Below the pieces are notes generated by a model. That model did no database searches and had not been told where the DNA came from. It was given only the letters and a program-made list of their open reading frames with translations. From Pseudomonadota bacterium (GTDB taxonomy: Bacteria > Pseudomonadota > Gammaproteobacteria > Burkholderiales > Rhodocyclaceae), in the NCBI GenBank assembly GCA_018241725.1, contig JAFEDI010000097.1, positions 1 to 64,000 on the forward strand: a stretch of DNA of 64,000 nucleotides. The letters run 5' to 3'. Shown here piece by piece: positions 35,615 through 44,444 of the stretch. Within the stretch, counting starts at the first letter, position 1. Every line of letters begins with the position of its first letter. The position numbers and the translations under genes are program-made.

Positions 35615-36003
35615 ACGAGCCGGGGAAGCTTGGTGACGGGCCTTCGTGCCGATGTATGGTGAAAATGATTTCAGAAGGCTGGATGCAATTTCTTTTCGTG
35701 GCGATACCAGTGTTGTCTCTGATCTGTGCGTGGATGGAGCTTCGCTCTGTGGGGCGCCTATCCGACAGGTGTCGGACAGAAATGGGCACTTGTGATAGGG
35801 GCATAAAATACCCGTTCAACATCGGGCGAAAAGTGGTGAAAATGTCACGGATACGTTCTGAAAGATTATGTAAGGCGTAAAGGAGGGCCGGTATATCCAA
35901 AATTAACAGTTAATATTATTGGATTGGAGGTTGTCGTCGATCACGGATCGGCACGCTGGAATACTGTATTCACAGATGCTGACGGCGGCCTGTTCTTACG
36001 GTT
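35615..36003 (+). other. 389-base AT-richer gap before the PP2C gene
   Basis: No convincing gene. A short frame starting near 35656 gives a 74-residue, partly hydrophobic peptide without a ribosome binding site, which I do not accept. The gap contains a perfect 6-bp inverted repeat ATTAAC-A-GTTAAT at 35902-35914 and an AAAGGAGGG at 35878-35886 that is not followed by a usable start codon. It probably carries the promoter of the phosphatase gene. Confidence 0.45.
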
Positions 36004-36834
36004 ATGCCATTTATGTTGAAACCACACCCATCGTCCTTCGCTGTGCCTGAGACCACGTCAGCCAAGAAGCGCTATCAGGCGGAAGCCTGTGTGGCCAAGC
36101 ACACGGGTGATCGGACCGAGCAGCAGGACAGGGCGGCAGTTTTTGCGCATCCCACTCGCAAGGGCACGCTGATGGCTGTGCTTGCGGATGGTATGGGTGG
36201 GCATTCCGGTGGCGCGATGGCGGCGGAGCAGGTCATCCTGAAGGCCCGTCAGAATTTCGAAGCGTTTGCGCCCGCCTCCGAAAGTGCAACCGACCTGCTG
36301 CGCAGCATTGTCGATGAGGCACATATCGTCATCAAGCTCACCCGTTTCACGAGTGAGCAGGACCCGCACAGTACGGCGGTTGTCTTCATGATGCAGCCAG
36401 ACCGTGCAGACTGGGCCCATTGCGGGGACTCGCGTTTTTATCATTTCCGGGCCGGCCAACTGGTGACACGCAGCATCGACCATTCGTTGGTCGAAGAGCT
36501 GGTTCGTAAGGGGCGGCTTGATCCGGAAGGCGCGTTGCGCCACCCGAACCGCAACGTCTTGCTGTCCTGCCTTGGGTCGGAGCGGGAGCCGCGGGTGGAT
36601 TTCGGGCACGCATCGCCGCTGGTGGGGGGGGACGCTTTCCTGTTGTGCTCCGATGGCCTGTGGGCCTACATCACCGAAGAGGAAACGGGGCAGATCCTGG
36701 CCAGCATGTCGCCCCGGGATGCGGCTTCGGCGCTGATTGAGCTGGCACGCCATCGGGCCAAAGGCGGCGGCGACAATATCTCCCTGGCTGTCGTCAAGCT
36801 CGTTGAAGTCGATAGCACCAAACGCACACCCTGA
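36004..36834 (+). CDS. PP2C-type protein serine/threonine phosphatase
   Basis: A 276-residue PPM phosphatase. The metal-binding motifs are LADGMGGHSGG, CGDSRFY, LLCSDGLW and GGGDNIS. It removes phosphate from Ser/Thr and usually works against a Hanks-type kinase, which is not encoded nearby. The start could be 36004 or the ATG at 36013; no clear ribosome binding site exists. Its stop and that of convergent corA lie within one hairpin loop. Confidence 0.92.
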   Translation: MPFMLKPHPSSFAVPETTSAKKRYQAEACVAKHTGDRTEQQDRAAVFAHPTRKGTLMAVLADGMGGHSGGAMAAEQVILKARQNFEAFAPASESATDLLRSIVDEAHIVIKLTRFTSEQDPHSTAVVFMMQPDRADWAHCGDSRFYHFRAGQLVTRSIDHSLVEELVRKGRLDPEGALRHPNRNVLLSCLGSEREPRVDFGHASPLVGGDAFLLCSDGLWAYITEEETGQILASMSPRDAASALIELARHRAKGGGDNISLAVVKLVEVDSTKRTP

Positions 36835-36848
36835 ACTCAGCGTGTGCG
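36823..36848. terminator. Hairpin enclosing both convergent stop codons
   Basis: A perfect 7-bp stem CGCACAC/GTGTGCG with a 12-base loop that contains both the phosphatase TGA (36832-36834) and the corA stop (36837-36839). No T-run on either side. Confidence 0.4.
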
Positions 36849-37919
36849 CAGCCAGTTCCTGCGCCAGAACGATGCGGCCATCAGTGCCGCGGCGCCAATC
36901 ATCATGCCCATCGCCATGTCAAAGCCGTCATGTGTGTCGAGCAGTGGCATGTCGTGGAAGTTCATGCCGAAGATGCCTGCGATCAGCGTGGCCGGCATGA
37001 ACAGCGTGGTCAGTACGGTGAGGATGCGCACTTCGGTATTGAGCCGGTTGCTGACACTGGATAGGTAGATGTCGAGCAAATCGGCGAGCAGGTCGCGTAC
37101 CGATTCCAGCGTTTCGAGCACGTGCACCGTGTGGTCGTAGATGTCCCGTAGATACAGGCGCGTCTCGCTGGAGAAGAAGCCGTTGTCGGCCCGACCCAGG
37201 CCGTTGAGCACTTCGCGTAGCGGCCAGACGGCGCGGCGCAGGACCAGAGCCTCGTGTTTGACCCGGTTGATCTCCGCCAGCAGTTCGGGCGTCGGGCGGG
37301 TTAGCGCCTGCTCTTCCAGTTCTTCTGCCATGTCGGCCAGATTGTCGAGCATCACGAAATAGCGGTCCACCAGCGTGTCCAATAGTGCGTAGGCCAGGTA
37401 GTCGACGCCGTGGGCGCGCATGGCGCCACGCTCGGAGCGCAGACGTTCCCGTACCGCCTCGAAGGTGCCGGTCGACCGTTCCTGGAACGTCAGCACGAAA
37501 TTGTGGCTGAGCACGATGCTGACCTGATCCGAGGTCAGGCTGTGGCTTTCCGGATCGAAATCAAAACAGCGTGCGACGATGTACAGGTAGTCCGCGTATT
37601 CGTCGCTCTTGGGACGCTGGTGGGTGTTCAGGATGTCTTCCTGCACCAGTGGATGCAATTTGAAGCGCCGTCCGATTTCCGCCATTACGGCCGGGTCATG
37701 CAGCCCATATACATTCAGCCACAGCTTGCCATTACCAGGCTGATATTGACGGGATGCTTCGAGAGAGTCGAAGCGGGTTTCCTGTACACCGTTGGAATCG
37801 AACTCAATCAGGGTGATACTGGGCTTTTCGGTCTTGATTTCACCGATATGGACCAGTGAACCTGGGGGTAACCCTAACTTCCGGGTGGGATGGGATCGTT
37901 TCTTGCTAGACTTTCGCAT
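36837..37919 (-). CDS. corA: CorA-family magnesium/cobalt transporter
   Basis: A 360-residue divalent cation channel of the CorA type. A large cytosolic N-terminal domain with long charged helices is followed by two C-terminal membrane segments. The signature GMN follows the first one (IAGIFGMNFHDMP). The end is basic (RRNWLRTR), as usual. I start at 37919 (MRKSSKKR); an upstream ATG would add 26 unlikely residues. It is divergent from pntAA. Confidence 0.93.
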   Translation of the reverse strand: MRKSSKKRSHPTRKLGLPPGSLVHIGEIKTEKPSITLIEFDSNGVQETRFDSLEASRQYQPGNGKLWLNVYGLHDPAVMAEIGRRFKLHPLVQEDILNTHQRPKSDEYADYLYIVARCFDFDPESHSLTSDQVSIVLSHNFVLTFQERSTGTFEAVRERLRSERGAMRAHGVDYLAYALLDTLVDRYFVMLDNLADMAEELEEQALTRPTPELLAEINRVKHEALVLRRAVWPLREVLNGLGRADNGFFSSETRLYLRDIYDHTVHVLETLESVRDLLADLLDIYLSSVSNRLNTEVRILTVLTTLFMPATLIAGIFGMNFHDMPLLDTHDGFDMAMGMMIGAAALMAASFWRRNWLRTR

Positions 37920-38072
37920 CGTATTTGCGATATTCGGTTCAAATAACCGGATTTTCGTGCAGGATATGGGTGAAATTCGGGTTTTCCCGGGTGGCATCCG
38001 GCAGTATTGAGTCGTTCGTGAAACCCTCTCGCGACGATATCAGATTTCCAACTACCCCTCGAAGGAGCTTCC

Positions 38073-39197
38073 ATGCCCCTGGTCATCGGTGTGACCAAAG
38101 AGCTTACGCCGGGAGAGCGCCGTGTTGCGCTCGTTCCGGACGTAGCCAAGAAATATCAAGGGCTTGGTGCAGCTTTGCTGCTCCAGGCCGGCGCCGGCGC
38201 ATCGGCTTATTACCGTGACGAAGATTACGGAGCCGCTGAATCGACCGCCGATCCACTGTCGGTGCTCAAAAGGGCTGACGTCATTCTGCAGGTTCAGCCG
38301 CTGGGGCTCGAAGCCCTGGCTGAACTGAAGCCCGGTACGGTACTGGTGGGTTTGCAACAACCCTGGTCCAGCAAGGAGCGAGTGGAGCTTTTGCGCCAAA
38401 AACAGATCACCTGTTTCGCTTTGGAACTGTTGCCCCGTATCAGCCGTGCGCAAAGCATGGACGTGCTGTCCAGCCAGGCTGCGGTGGCCGGTTACGAATG
38501 CGCGCTGATCGCTGCCGACCACTCGCCGAAGTTCTTCCCGATGCTGACCTACGCGGCCGGCACCATCAGGCCTGCCAAGGTGCTGGTGATCGGTGCCGGC
38601 GTTGCCGGCCTGCAGGCCATCGCCACGGCCAAGCGTCTGGGCGCGATGGTGTCCGGCTACGACGTGCGGCCGGAAACCAAGGAGCAGATCGAGTCGCTGG
38701 GTGCAAAGTTTGTTGACACCGGTGTTTCCGCCTCCGGTTCCGGTGGCTATGCCCGCGAACTCACCGACGACGAAAAGCGCCAGCAGGCCGAGAAGCTGGG
38801 CAAGGCTGTCGCGGATTGCGATGCGCTGATCACCACCGCTGCGATCCCGGGCAAGAAGGCGCCGGTGATCATCAGCGCCGACATGGTGGCGCGCATGAAG
38901 CCCGGTTCGGTGGTCGTCGATATGGCGGCCGAGACCGGCGGTAACGTCGCCGGCACGGTGGCCGGAGAGAAGGTGTGGGTTGGCGAGACCCTCATCGTCG
39001 GCCCGACTCACATCGCCAGCCGCATGCCGGTGCATGCCTCCGAGATGTACGCCAAGAACCTCTTCAACTTCATCAGCCCGTTCATCAAGGACGGTGCGCT
39101 GACCCTCGACTGGGACGATGAAGTGATGGCCGGTGCCTGTCTGACCCACGCGGGCGAACTTCGCCACGCGGGCGTCAAGCAGGCCCTGGGCCTCTGA
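38073..39197 (+). CDS. pntAA: NAD(P) transhydrogenase subunit alpha part 1
   Basis: A 374-residue soluble NAD(H)-binding subunit (domain I) of proton-translocating transhydrogenase. It opens IGVTKELTPGERRVALVP, has VLVIGAGVAGLQAIATAKRLGA as the nucleotide fold, and ends with the swapped C-terminal helix region. AAGGAG is 6 bases before the ATG. The alpha chain is split, as in Rhodospirillum rubrum, unlike the fused E. coli form. Confidence 0.96.
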   Translation: MPLVIGVTKELTPGERRVALVPDVAKKYQGLGAALLLQAGAGASAYYRDEDYGAAESTADPLSVLKRADVILQVQPLGLEALAELKPGTVLVGLQQPWSSKERVELLRQKQITCFALELLPRISRAQSMDVLSSQAAVAGYECALIAADHSPKFFPMLTYAAGTIRPAKVLVIGAGVAGLQAIATAKRLGAMVSGYDVRPETKEQIESLGAKFVDTGVSASGSGGYARELTDDEKRQQAEKLGKAVADCDALITTAAIPGKKAPVIISADMVARMKPGSVVVDMAAETGGNVAGTVAGEKVWVGETLIVGPTHIASRMPVHASEMYAKNLFNFISPFIKDGALTLDWDDEVMAGACLTHAGELRHAGVKQALGL

Positions 39198-39212
39198 CCG
39201 GGAGACGAGACC

Positions 39213-39497
39213 ATGGACGGATTTGTTGCAATCTACATCTTCATGCTTGCCGCCTTCACCGGCTACGAGGTGATTTCCCGTGTGCCGGTGATTCTGCACA
39301 CCCCGCTGATGTCCGGCTCGAACTTCGTGCACGGCGTAGTGCTGGTGGGCGGCATGATCGCCCTCGGCCAGGCGGAAACCCCGCTCGAACAAGCTATCGG
39401 CTTTGTCGCCGTGCTGCTTGGGGCCGCCAACGCGGCGGGCGGTTACGTGGTGACCGAGCGCATGCTCGCCATGTTCAAGGCCAAGGAGAAGAACTGA
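39213..39497 (+). CDS. pntAB: NAD(P) transhydrogenase subunit alpha part 2
   Basis: A 94-residue membrane protein with three hydrophobic segments that supplies the N-terminal part of the proton channel. The segments AFTGYEVISRVPVILHTPLMSGSN and ANAAGGYVVTERML are typical. It sits 15 bases after pntAA and shares one base with pntB (TGATG). Confidence 0.95.
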   Translation: MDGFVAIYIFMLAAFTGYEVISRVPVILHTPLMSGSNFVHGVVLVGGMIALGQAETPLEQAIGFVAVLLGAANAAGGYVVTERMLAMFKAKEKN

Positions 39498-40870
39498 TGG
39501 CTATCAAGTGGCTGATTGACGCGAGTTACTTCTTCGCCGCAATCCTCTTCATCCTCGGCCTGAAGGGCATGAGTTCGCCGGTCTCGGCGCGCAAAGGCAT
39601 CGTTTGGGCGGGTGTCGGCATGGTGCTCGCCACCGTGGTGACCTTCCTCACCCCGGGGATGAACAACTTCGCGCTGATGATCATCGCCATCGCCATCGGC
39701 GGTGCCTTGGCCTGGATCTCCGGCAAGAAGGTCGCCATGACCGACATGCCACAGATGGTGGCGATCTATAACGGCATGGGCGGCGGCGCCGCGGCGGCCA
39801 TCGCGGCGGTGGAGTTCGCCCGCGGCGAGATGCATGGCATGGTAGTGACTCTGCTGGCCACCCTCGGTGCGCTGATCGGTGCGGTGTCCTTTGCCGGCTC
39901 GGTGGTGGCCTGGGCCAAGCTCCAGGGCGTCATGAAGAAGGCCTTCCGGCTGCCGGCCCAGAATGGGGTGAACATCCTCCTCGCCCTGGTGACGGTGGGT
40001 GTCGGTGCGGCCATCGTGATCGCCCCGGAGATCGATTCGACCCTGGTCGGCGCCTTCTTCATCCTGGCGCTGGTGCTCGGCACTGTCATTACGCTACCGA
40101 TCGGTGGTGCCGACATGCCGGTGGTGATCTCCCTGTTCAATGCCTTCACTGGCCTGGCTGTGGGCTTCGAAGGCTTCGTGATGGGCATTCCGGCGCTGAT
40201 CATCGCTGGCATCGTCGTCGGCGCGGCGGGCACGCTGCTGACCCAGTTGATGGCCAAGGCCATGAACCGGCCGATCAGCAACATCCTCTTCGTGCCGATG
40301 GCGGCTGCCGGCGGCGGCGAAGCGGTGGAAGGCGAGCAGAAGGAGGTCGGTGCTATGGATGCTGCGGCGATGATGCGCTACGCCTCCAAGGTCATTATCG
40401 TGCCGGGCTACGGCATGGCGGTGGCCGGCGCCCAGCACAAGGTGTGGGAAATGACCGAACTGCTGGAGGAAGCCGGCGTCGAGGTGAGTTTCGCGATCCA
40501 CCCGGTGGCCGGGCGGATGCCGGGCCACATGAACGTGCTGCTCGCCGAGGCCGGCGTGCCCTACGACAAGATCTTCGATCTGGAGGAGATCAACGGCGAC
40601 TTCCCGCAGGCCGACGTGGCCCTGGTGATCGGCGCCAACGACGTGGTGAACCCGTCGGCGCGTACCGACAAGTCGAGCCCGATCTTCGGCATGCCGATCC
40701 TCAACGCGGACATGGCGCAGAACGTCATCGTCGTGAAGCGCGGCAAGGGTACTGGCTACTCGGGTATCGAGAACGCGCTGTTCTACAAGGACAACACCCG
40801 TCTGCTGTACGGCTCGGCCCAACAGGCGATCGGTGAGGTCATTCAGCACGTGAAGGCGCTGTCGGTGTAA
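39497..40870 (+). CDS. pntB: NAD(P) transhydrogenase subunit beta
   Basis: A 457-residue subunit with about nine membrane helices and a C-terminal NADP(H)-binding domain III (from about 285). Typical segments are IYNGMGGGAAAAIA, VIIVPGYGMAVAGAQHK, FAIHPVAGRMPGHMNVLLAE, and IGANDVVNP. The complex uses the proton gradient to reduce NADP with NADH. The operon ends at a strong terminator. Confidence 0.97.
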   Translation: MAIKWLIDASYFFAAILFILGLKGMSSPVSARKGIVWAGVGMVLATVVTFLTPGMNNFALMIIAIAIGGALAWISGKKVAMTDMPQMVAIYNGMGGGAAAAIAAVEFARGEMHGMVVTLLATLGALIGAVSFAGSVVAWAKLQGVMKKAFRLPAQNGVNILLALVTVGVGAAIVIAPEIDSTLVGAFFILALVLGTVITLPIGGADMPVVISLFNAFTGLAVGFEGFVMGIPALIIAGIVVGAAGTLLTQLMAKAMNRPISNILFVPMAAAGGGEAVEGEQKEVGAMDAAAMMRYASKVIIVPGYGMAVAGAQHKVWEMTELLEEAGVEVSFAIHPVAGRMPGHMNVLLAEAGVPYDKIFDLEEINGDFPQADVALVIGANDVVNPSARTDKSSPIFGMPILNADMAQNVIVVKRGKGTGYSGIENALFYKDNTRLLYGSAQQAIGEVIQHVKALSV

Positions 40871-40900
40871 GGGCGCATTAGTAGGTTCTGCGCCTCAGAC

Positions 40901-40936
40901 AAAAGGGCCGCCGGGGGAACCCGGTGGCCCTTTTTT
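40901..40936. terminator. Bidirectional intrinsic terminator, pntB and sixA
   Basis: A 15-bp stem (40901-40915 with 40920-40934, one G-T wobble) with loop GGAA, flanked by AAAA and TTTTTT. It lies between convergent stops at 40870 and 40957 and suits both strands. Confidence 0.9.
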
Positions 40937-40956
40937 CAATTCGGCGGCCGGTCTTG

Positions 40957-41409
40957 CTAAACCAGATCGGCCGGCATAACGGTGCGCAATACGGTCTGTG
41001 TTTCACCTTCGCGGACACGGTTGGTGAACCACCACAGCGCGCCTTTCTTGATCGTCCAGTCGGCTTCGTGGCCGGACAGTAGTAGGGAGGCCAGGCGGCC
41101 GAGTTCCGGCTGATGGCCGACGACCAGCACCGAGCCACCGCCATCTGGCCAGCCGCAGGCGGCCAGAATGCCGGAAATGTCGTTTCCCGGCGCCAGGGCC
41201 TGGACGATCTCGAAGTCCTTGGTGAAGGCACTCGCCGTCTGGCGGGTACGCGTCGTCGGGCTGACCAGCACGCGCAGCTTCTTGGGGCGGCGGCCTTCCA
41301 GCCACTCGGCCACCTTGTGAGCCTGGCGCAGACCGCGCTCGGTCAACTCACGGGTGCTGTCCGGCAGGCCATCCACGGCTTCCGCGTGGCGCCACAGCAG
41401 CAAATCCAT
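40957..41409 (-). CDS. sixA: Phosphohistidine phosphatase SixA-like
   Basis: A 150-residue histidine phosphatase with the RHAEA motif at residues 7-11 (LLLWRHAEAVDG), VSPTTRTRQTA, and VVGHQPELG with the second His. SixA removes phosphate from phosphohistidine in histidine phosphotransfer proteins, and in E. coli acts on the nitrogen PTS protein NPr. A GGAGA site precedes the ATG. The CYTH-CHAD gene lies upstream on the same strand. Confidence 0.9.
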   Translation of the reverse strand: MDLLLWRHAEAVDGLPDSTRELTERGLRQAHKVAEWLEGRRPKKLRVLVSPTTRTRQTASAFTKDFEIVQALAPGNDISGILAACGWPDGGGSVLVVGHQPELGRLASLLLSGHEADWTIKKGALWWFTNRVREGETQTVLRTVMPADLV

Positions 41410-41480
41410 TTTATGGGTCTCCTCTCTCCTCGAAAGAGGGCGGGAGTCTGCGGCCGGGATGTTACCGGAAGATGAAAGCA

Positions 41481-42986
41481 TCATCGTCTCCACGGAGCCT
41501 TGCCCCACAGGAGGGGTTCGAGGGCGGGCAGTACGTTCTTGCGCAGGCGAGCGATGCGAGGGGCATGCCAGCCGGCGACGAAAGCCGCGCCGCTGCGCAG
41601 TTCGGGATCCTTGCCGGCCCAGGCTTTCAGGCGGCTGCGGGCGACAGCTTCGTCGTTGAGGTAGCCGAGGGTCTCCTGCACATCGGCAATATCGTTGGCA
41701 TAGCGCACGGTGGCCTTTTCCGGCAGCAGGGGCAGCAGGAATTCGATGGCGTAACGGAGGCGCTTGAGGGAGACCCGCAGCTCGTGCAGTTTTTCCGGAT
41801 GCAGCTCTTGGGCGACGGTATGGCGCTTGCGCGCCCGTTTGCGTAATTGACTCAGTTGCAGGCGGGCGAAGGTGGTGAGATTGGCGGACTTCACCAGCGC
41901 ATCGCTTTCGAGCGCATAGAGGTCGGCGGCCAGGGCCAGCATCTGGCGGCCGTGGCTGGCGGCGAGGAGCTGTTCGCGGGCGGCGGCCTTTTCCCGGTCG
42001 CGGCGATCCACGGCCATGGCAATGAGGCGCTGGGTGGCTTCGTCGGCGAGGCCGGATTCAGCCACCGGCGTGAGCACCTCGGCGATCATCACGTCGAGGT
42101 CGCGAGCGGCGCCGAGTCCGTCGGCGGCGTCCTTGAGCCCATCGGACCAGCGCTGCACGAAGTTTGCCGGTAGGGCTGGGCCGAACAGGCGCAGCGCGGA
42201 GCGCAGGCGGCGCAGGGCGACCCGCAGTTGGTGGATGAACTCTGGATCGTCGCTTTCCCTCGCGCCGGATTCATTGGCCTGCCACAGTGCCAGGCAGTCG
42301 AAGCCGATGACGCGGAAGGCGTCCACAGGGGATTGTTCGGCGTTCAGCCGCGACGGCCGGGCCTTGGCCGGGCGCAGGGCGTGATTGGAATACAGGCGAT
42401 AGCCGCGCTCGGCCTTGCTGACGTTCTCGGGCGTCAGGGGCAGGGTTTCTGCCAGCTGCAGCGCAATGGCATACAGTTCGCGCGGATCACCTTCTACCAG
42501 TTCCAGTTCGAGCTCGCACAGGGGCTTGCTGCGCTCGGCGGCCTCGATGGTCCCGCTGTCGATCATTGCCAGTACCTTGACGCCTTCACGCGGAGTGAGG
42601 ACACAGGTTTCGCGCTTGAAATGGGTGGTGAACACCGGGATCAGGTGCGGGTGCAAGTTCTCTAGGCGGGTTCGCACGTCGTCCCGGTCGATGGTTGAGA
42701 AGTCGAAGCTGCCGTTGGCATAGGGCTGCTCCCATTCCGGCCGGCTGGACAGGCCACCAAGGGATTCGGCGGCGCACTTCACCGTCTGCAGCCAGTGGTT
42801 GCCGGCCTTGCGGGTGCGGACGGCCATGCGGCGTTCGCGCAACTCCAGTTCGGGCGTGTCGAAATAGGTGTTTTCCAGGGTGACGCTACGACCTTCACGG
42901 GGTGCATCGGCGATCAGCGGGTGGCGGCGCAGGGCAGCCAGGGATTTTTGCGGGAAGGTGAGCTTGAGTTCGATTTCGTTGCTCAT
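41481..42986 (-). CDS. CYTH and CHAD domain protein
   Basis: A 501-residue two-domain protein. The N-terminal CYTH domain (about 1-200) starts with the diagnostic EIELKL and has the ENTYFDTPELELRERRMAVRTR strand pattern of triphosphate tunnel enzymes. The C-terminal CHAD domain (about 225-490) has FIHQLRVALRRLRSALRLF and the second helical repeat LHELRVSLKRLRYAIEFL. CYTH domains hydrolyse inorganic triphosphate; CHAD domains bind polyphosphate. The pair is likely linked to polyphosphate metabolism (inference). No ppk or ppx gene is in the window. Confidence 0.94.
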   Translation of the reverse strand: MSNEIELKLTFPQKSLAALRRHPLIADAPREGRSVTLENTYFDTPELELRERRMAVRTRKAGNHWLQTVKCAAESLGGLSSRPEWEQPYANGSFDFSTIDRDDVRTRLENLHPHLIPVFTTHFKRETCVLTPREGVKVLAMIDSGTIEAAERSKPLCELELELVEGDPRELYAIALQLAETLPLTPENVSKAERGYRLYSNHALRPAKARPSRLNAEQSPVDAFRVIGFDCLALWQANESGARESDDPEFIHQLRVALRRLRSALRLFGPALPANFVQRWSDGLKDAADGLGAARDLDVMIAEVLTPVAESGLADEATQRLIAMAVDRRDREKAAAREQLLAASHGRQMLALAADLYALESDALVKSANLTTFARLQLSQLRKRARKRHTVAQELHPEKLHELRVSLKRLRYAIEFLLPLLPEKATVRYANDIADVQETLGYLNDEAVARSRLKAWAGKDPELRSGAAFVAGWHAPRIARLRKNVLPALEPLLWGKAPWRR

Positions 42987-43097
42987 GGCGGGCCGTTGGC
43001 AAAGAGGGAGCGCGGTGCCGGCTGAAAAGGAATAATGCCGGCGGAAATCGGGGCATTCTAGCCCCGTGCCGGAGGCGCTGTCTTGCTTGGGGAGATG

Positions 43098-43124
43098 ACA
43101 AAGCTGGCTTTTCGCCAGCTTTGT
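43098..43124 (-). terminator. Hairpin downstream of soxZ
   Basis: A perfect 11-bp stem (ACAAAGCTGGC/GCCAGCTTTGT) with a 5-base loop begins 4 bases after the soxZ stop on the minus strand. Only a weak T-stretch follows. Confidence 0.6.
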
Positions 43125-43128
43125 GAGG

Positions 43129-43446
43129 TCAGTTCGTGTCGAACACGGTTTCCGTGCCGCCGCGCTGCCCGCGGTTGTCGAGCCAGGTCACCCCCAGCTT
43201 GTCGCCGGCCTTGACGTCCTGGAACTGGAAGCTGAATAGGGGATCAGCCGACAAGGCCGTACCGAGCCCGGCCTCCATGACTGGGCGGCCGTTGAGGCTC
43301 AGCGTCAGCGAGGTGATGTAGTGGGCGGGAATGGTCTGCCCCGCCAGATCATGGCGCAGGCCCGATTCCATTGGGTGGGGGATCAGCAGCCGGACTTCTC
43401 CCATGTTGCCCTTCAGTGTTGCGCGGATCTTGATCGAATCGGCCAT
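43129..43446 (-). CDS. soxZ: Sulfur carrier complex protein SoxZ
   Basis: A 105-residue periplasmic-type immunoglobulin-fold protein without its own signal peptide, which is normal because SoxZ is exported with SoxY. It opens KIRATLKGNMGEVRLLIPHPMESG and has FQDVKAGDKLGVTWLDNRG. SoxYZ carries sulfur intermediates during thiosulfate oxidation. It lies 9 bases after soxY. The rest of the sox pathway is not in this window. Confidence 0.95.
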   Translation of the reverse strand: MADSIKIRATLKGNMGEVRLLIPHPMESGLRHDLAGQTIPAHYITSLTLSLNGRPVMEAGLGTALSADPLFSFQFQDVKAGDKLGVTWLDNRGQRGGTETVFDTN

Positions 43447-43455
43447 GGTCGCTCG

Positions 43456-43920
43456 TTACTCTCCGCAGCCGCCGACGGTGACTTTCACGTCCCGGAACAC
43501 GGTGTAGAACCTGCCGCCGGCAGCGGCCACCAAGCGCAGGCGCGAACTTTCGGCCATCTTTATCCGGGTCTGGAAGCGCGGCAGCATTTCCGGGCCGAAG
43601 TTGAACTGTACGACGAGGGGGAAGGGGTTCTTGTCCACCAGCACGCTCAGCTGGGTGGTACCCGGAATGGCGCTGATGCCTTCGATCGGCACGGCGGCGC
43701 CGTTCTCGGCGATTTCCGGCGCACGAATGGTCAATGCGGGGTTCTGTTCCGCGGCGCCGGCTCCGAGCAGGCGCAGGGCATCGAGGGCTGTCCGGGCTTC
43801 GAAGGCGGCCCGTCCGCTTTCCGCGGCGAGCGCTGCCTGGGGCTTCAGCAGGCCGGTGCCGACGAGAGGGAGCAGGGCCGTGGCGGAGCCGAAGGCCTGC
43901 AGAAAGCTCCGGCGGCGCAT
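43456..43920 (-). CDS. soxY: Sulfur carrier protein SoxY
   Basis: A 154-residue Tat-exported protein. RRRSFLQAFG is a twin-arginine signal, cleaved near residue 33. The C-terminus carries the swinging sulfur-carrying cysteine in VGGCGE. The canonical ending is GGCGG; here the last residue is Glu. It is 3 bases after moaC and 9 before soxZ, so all three are one transcript. No soxAXBCD genes flank it, which suggests a partial or dispersed Sox system. Confidence 0.94.
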   Translation of the reverse strand: MRRRSFLQAFGSATALLPLVGTGLLKPQAALAAESGRAAFEARTALDALRLLGAGAAEQNPALTIRAPEIAENGAAVPIEGISAIPGTTQLSVLVDKNPFPLVVQFNFGPEMLPRFQTRIKMAESSRLRLVAAAGGRFYTVFRDVKVTVGGCGE

Positions 43921-43923
43921 GCC

Positions 43924-44403
43924 TCAGTCTTCCGCCTTCCAGTGTCCGGACTTGCCGCCTTTCTTCTCCAAGAGGCGGATGCCTTCCATCGTCATGCCTT
44001 TATCCATGGCCTTGCACATGTCGTAGATGGTGAGCAGTCCGACCTGGACGGCAGTTAGCGCCTCCATCTCGACACCGGTGCGGCCGACGGTTTCGGCTGT
44101 GACGGTGCAGCGGATGGTGTCCTCGCCTTCCGGCACGAAGTCGGCAGCGACACGGGTCAGCGGAATCGGGTGGCACAGGGGGATCAGGTCGGCGGTCCGC
44201 TTGGCGCCCTGGATCGCCGCGATGCGTGCGATGCCGATCACGTCGCCCTTCTTGTTGTCGCCGGCGAGGATCCGGGCCAGGGTGGCGGGCCGCATCACGA
44301 TGCGCCCTTCGGCACGGGCAACCCGGCGAGTTTCGGATTTGGCAGAGACATCCACCATGTGGGTCTGGCCGTGGGCGTCGAAATGGGTGAGGGCGTCGCT
44401 CAT
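43924..44403 (-). CDS. moaC: Cyclic pyranopterin monophosphate synthase
   Basis: A 159-residue enzyme of molybdenum cofactor synthesis acting with MoaA. The signatures [38 protein letters not shown], and [10 protein letters not shown], followed by [11 protein letters not shown], are intact. Its pairing with soxYZ makes no obvious metabolic sense unless it supports a molybdoenzyme such as SoxCD. It is divergent from bepA. Confidence 0.97.
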   Translation of the reverse strand: MSDALTHFDAHGQTHMVDVSAKSETRRVARAEGRIVMRPATLARILAGDNKKGDVIGIARIAAIQGAKRTADLIPLCHPIPLTRVAADFVPEGEDTIRCTVTAETVGRTGVEMEALTAVQVGLLTIYDMCKAMDKGMTMEGIRLLEKKGGKSGHWKAED

Positions 44404-44444
44404 GGGGCGGGGAACTGGTTGCGGGGGTCGCGTATCATAGCACC

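Noticed and set aside
35611-35880. An 89-codon frame after the amidase gene
   Set aside because: No ribosome binding site, starts inside the amidase stop region, and the sequence has no recognisable pattern beyond one short hydrophobic stretch.
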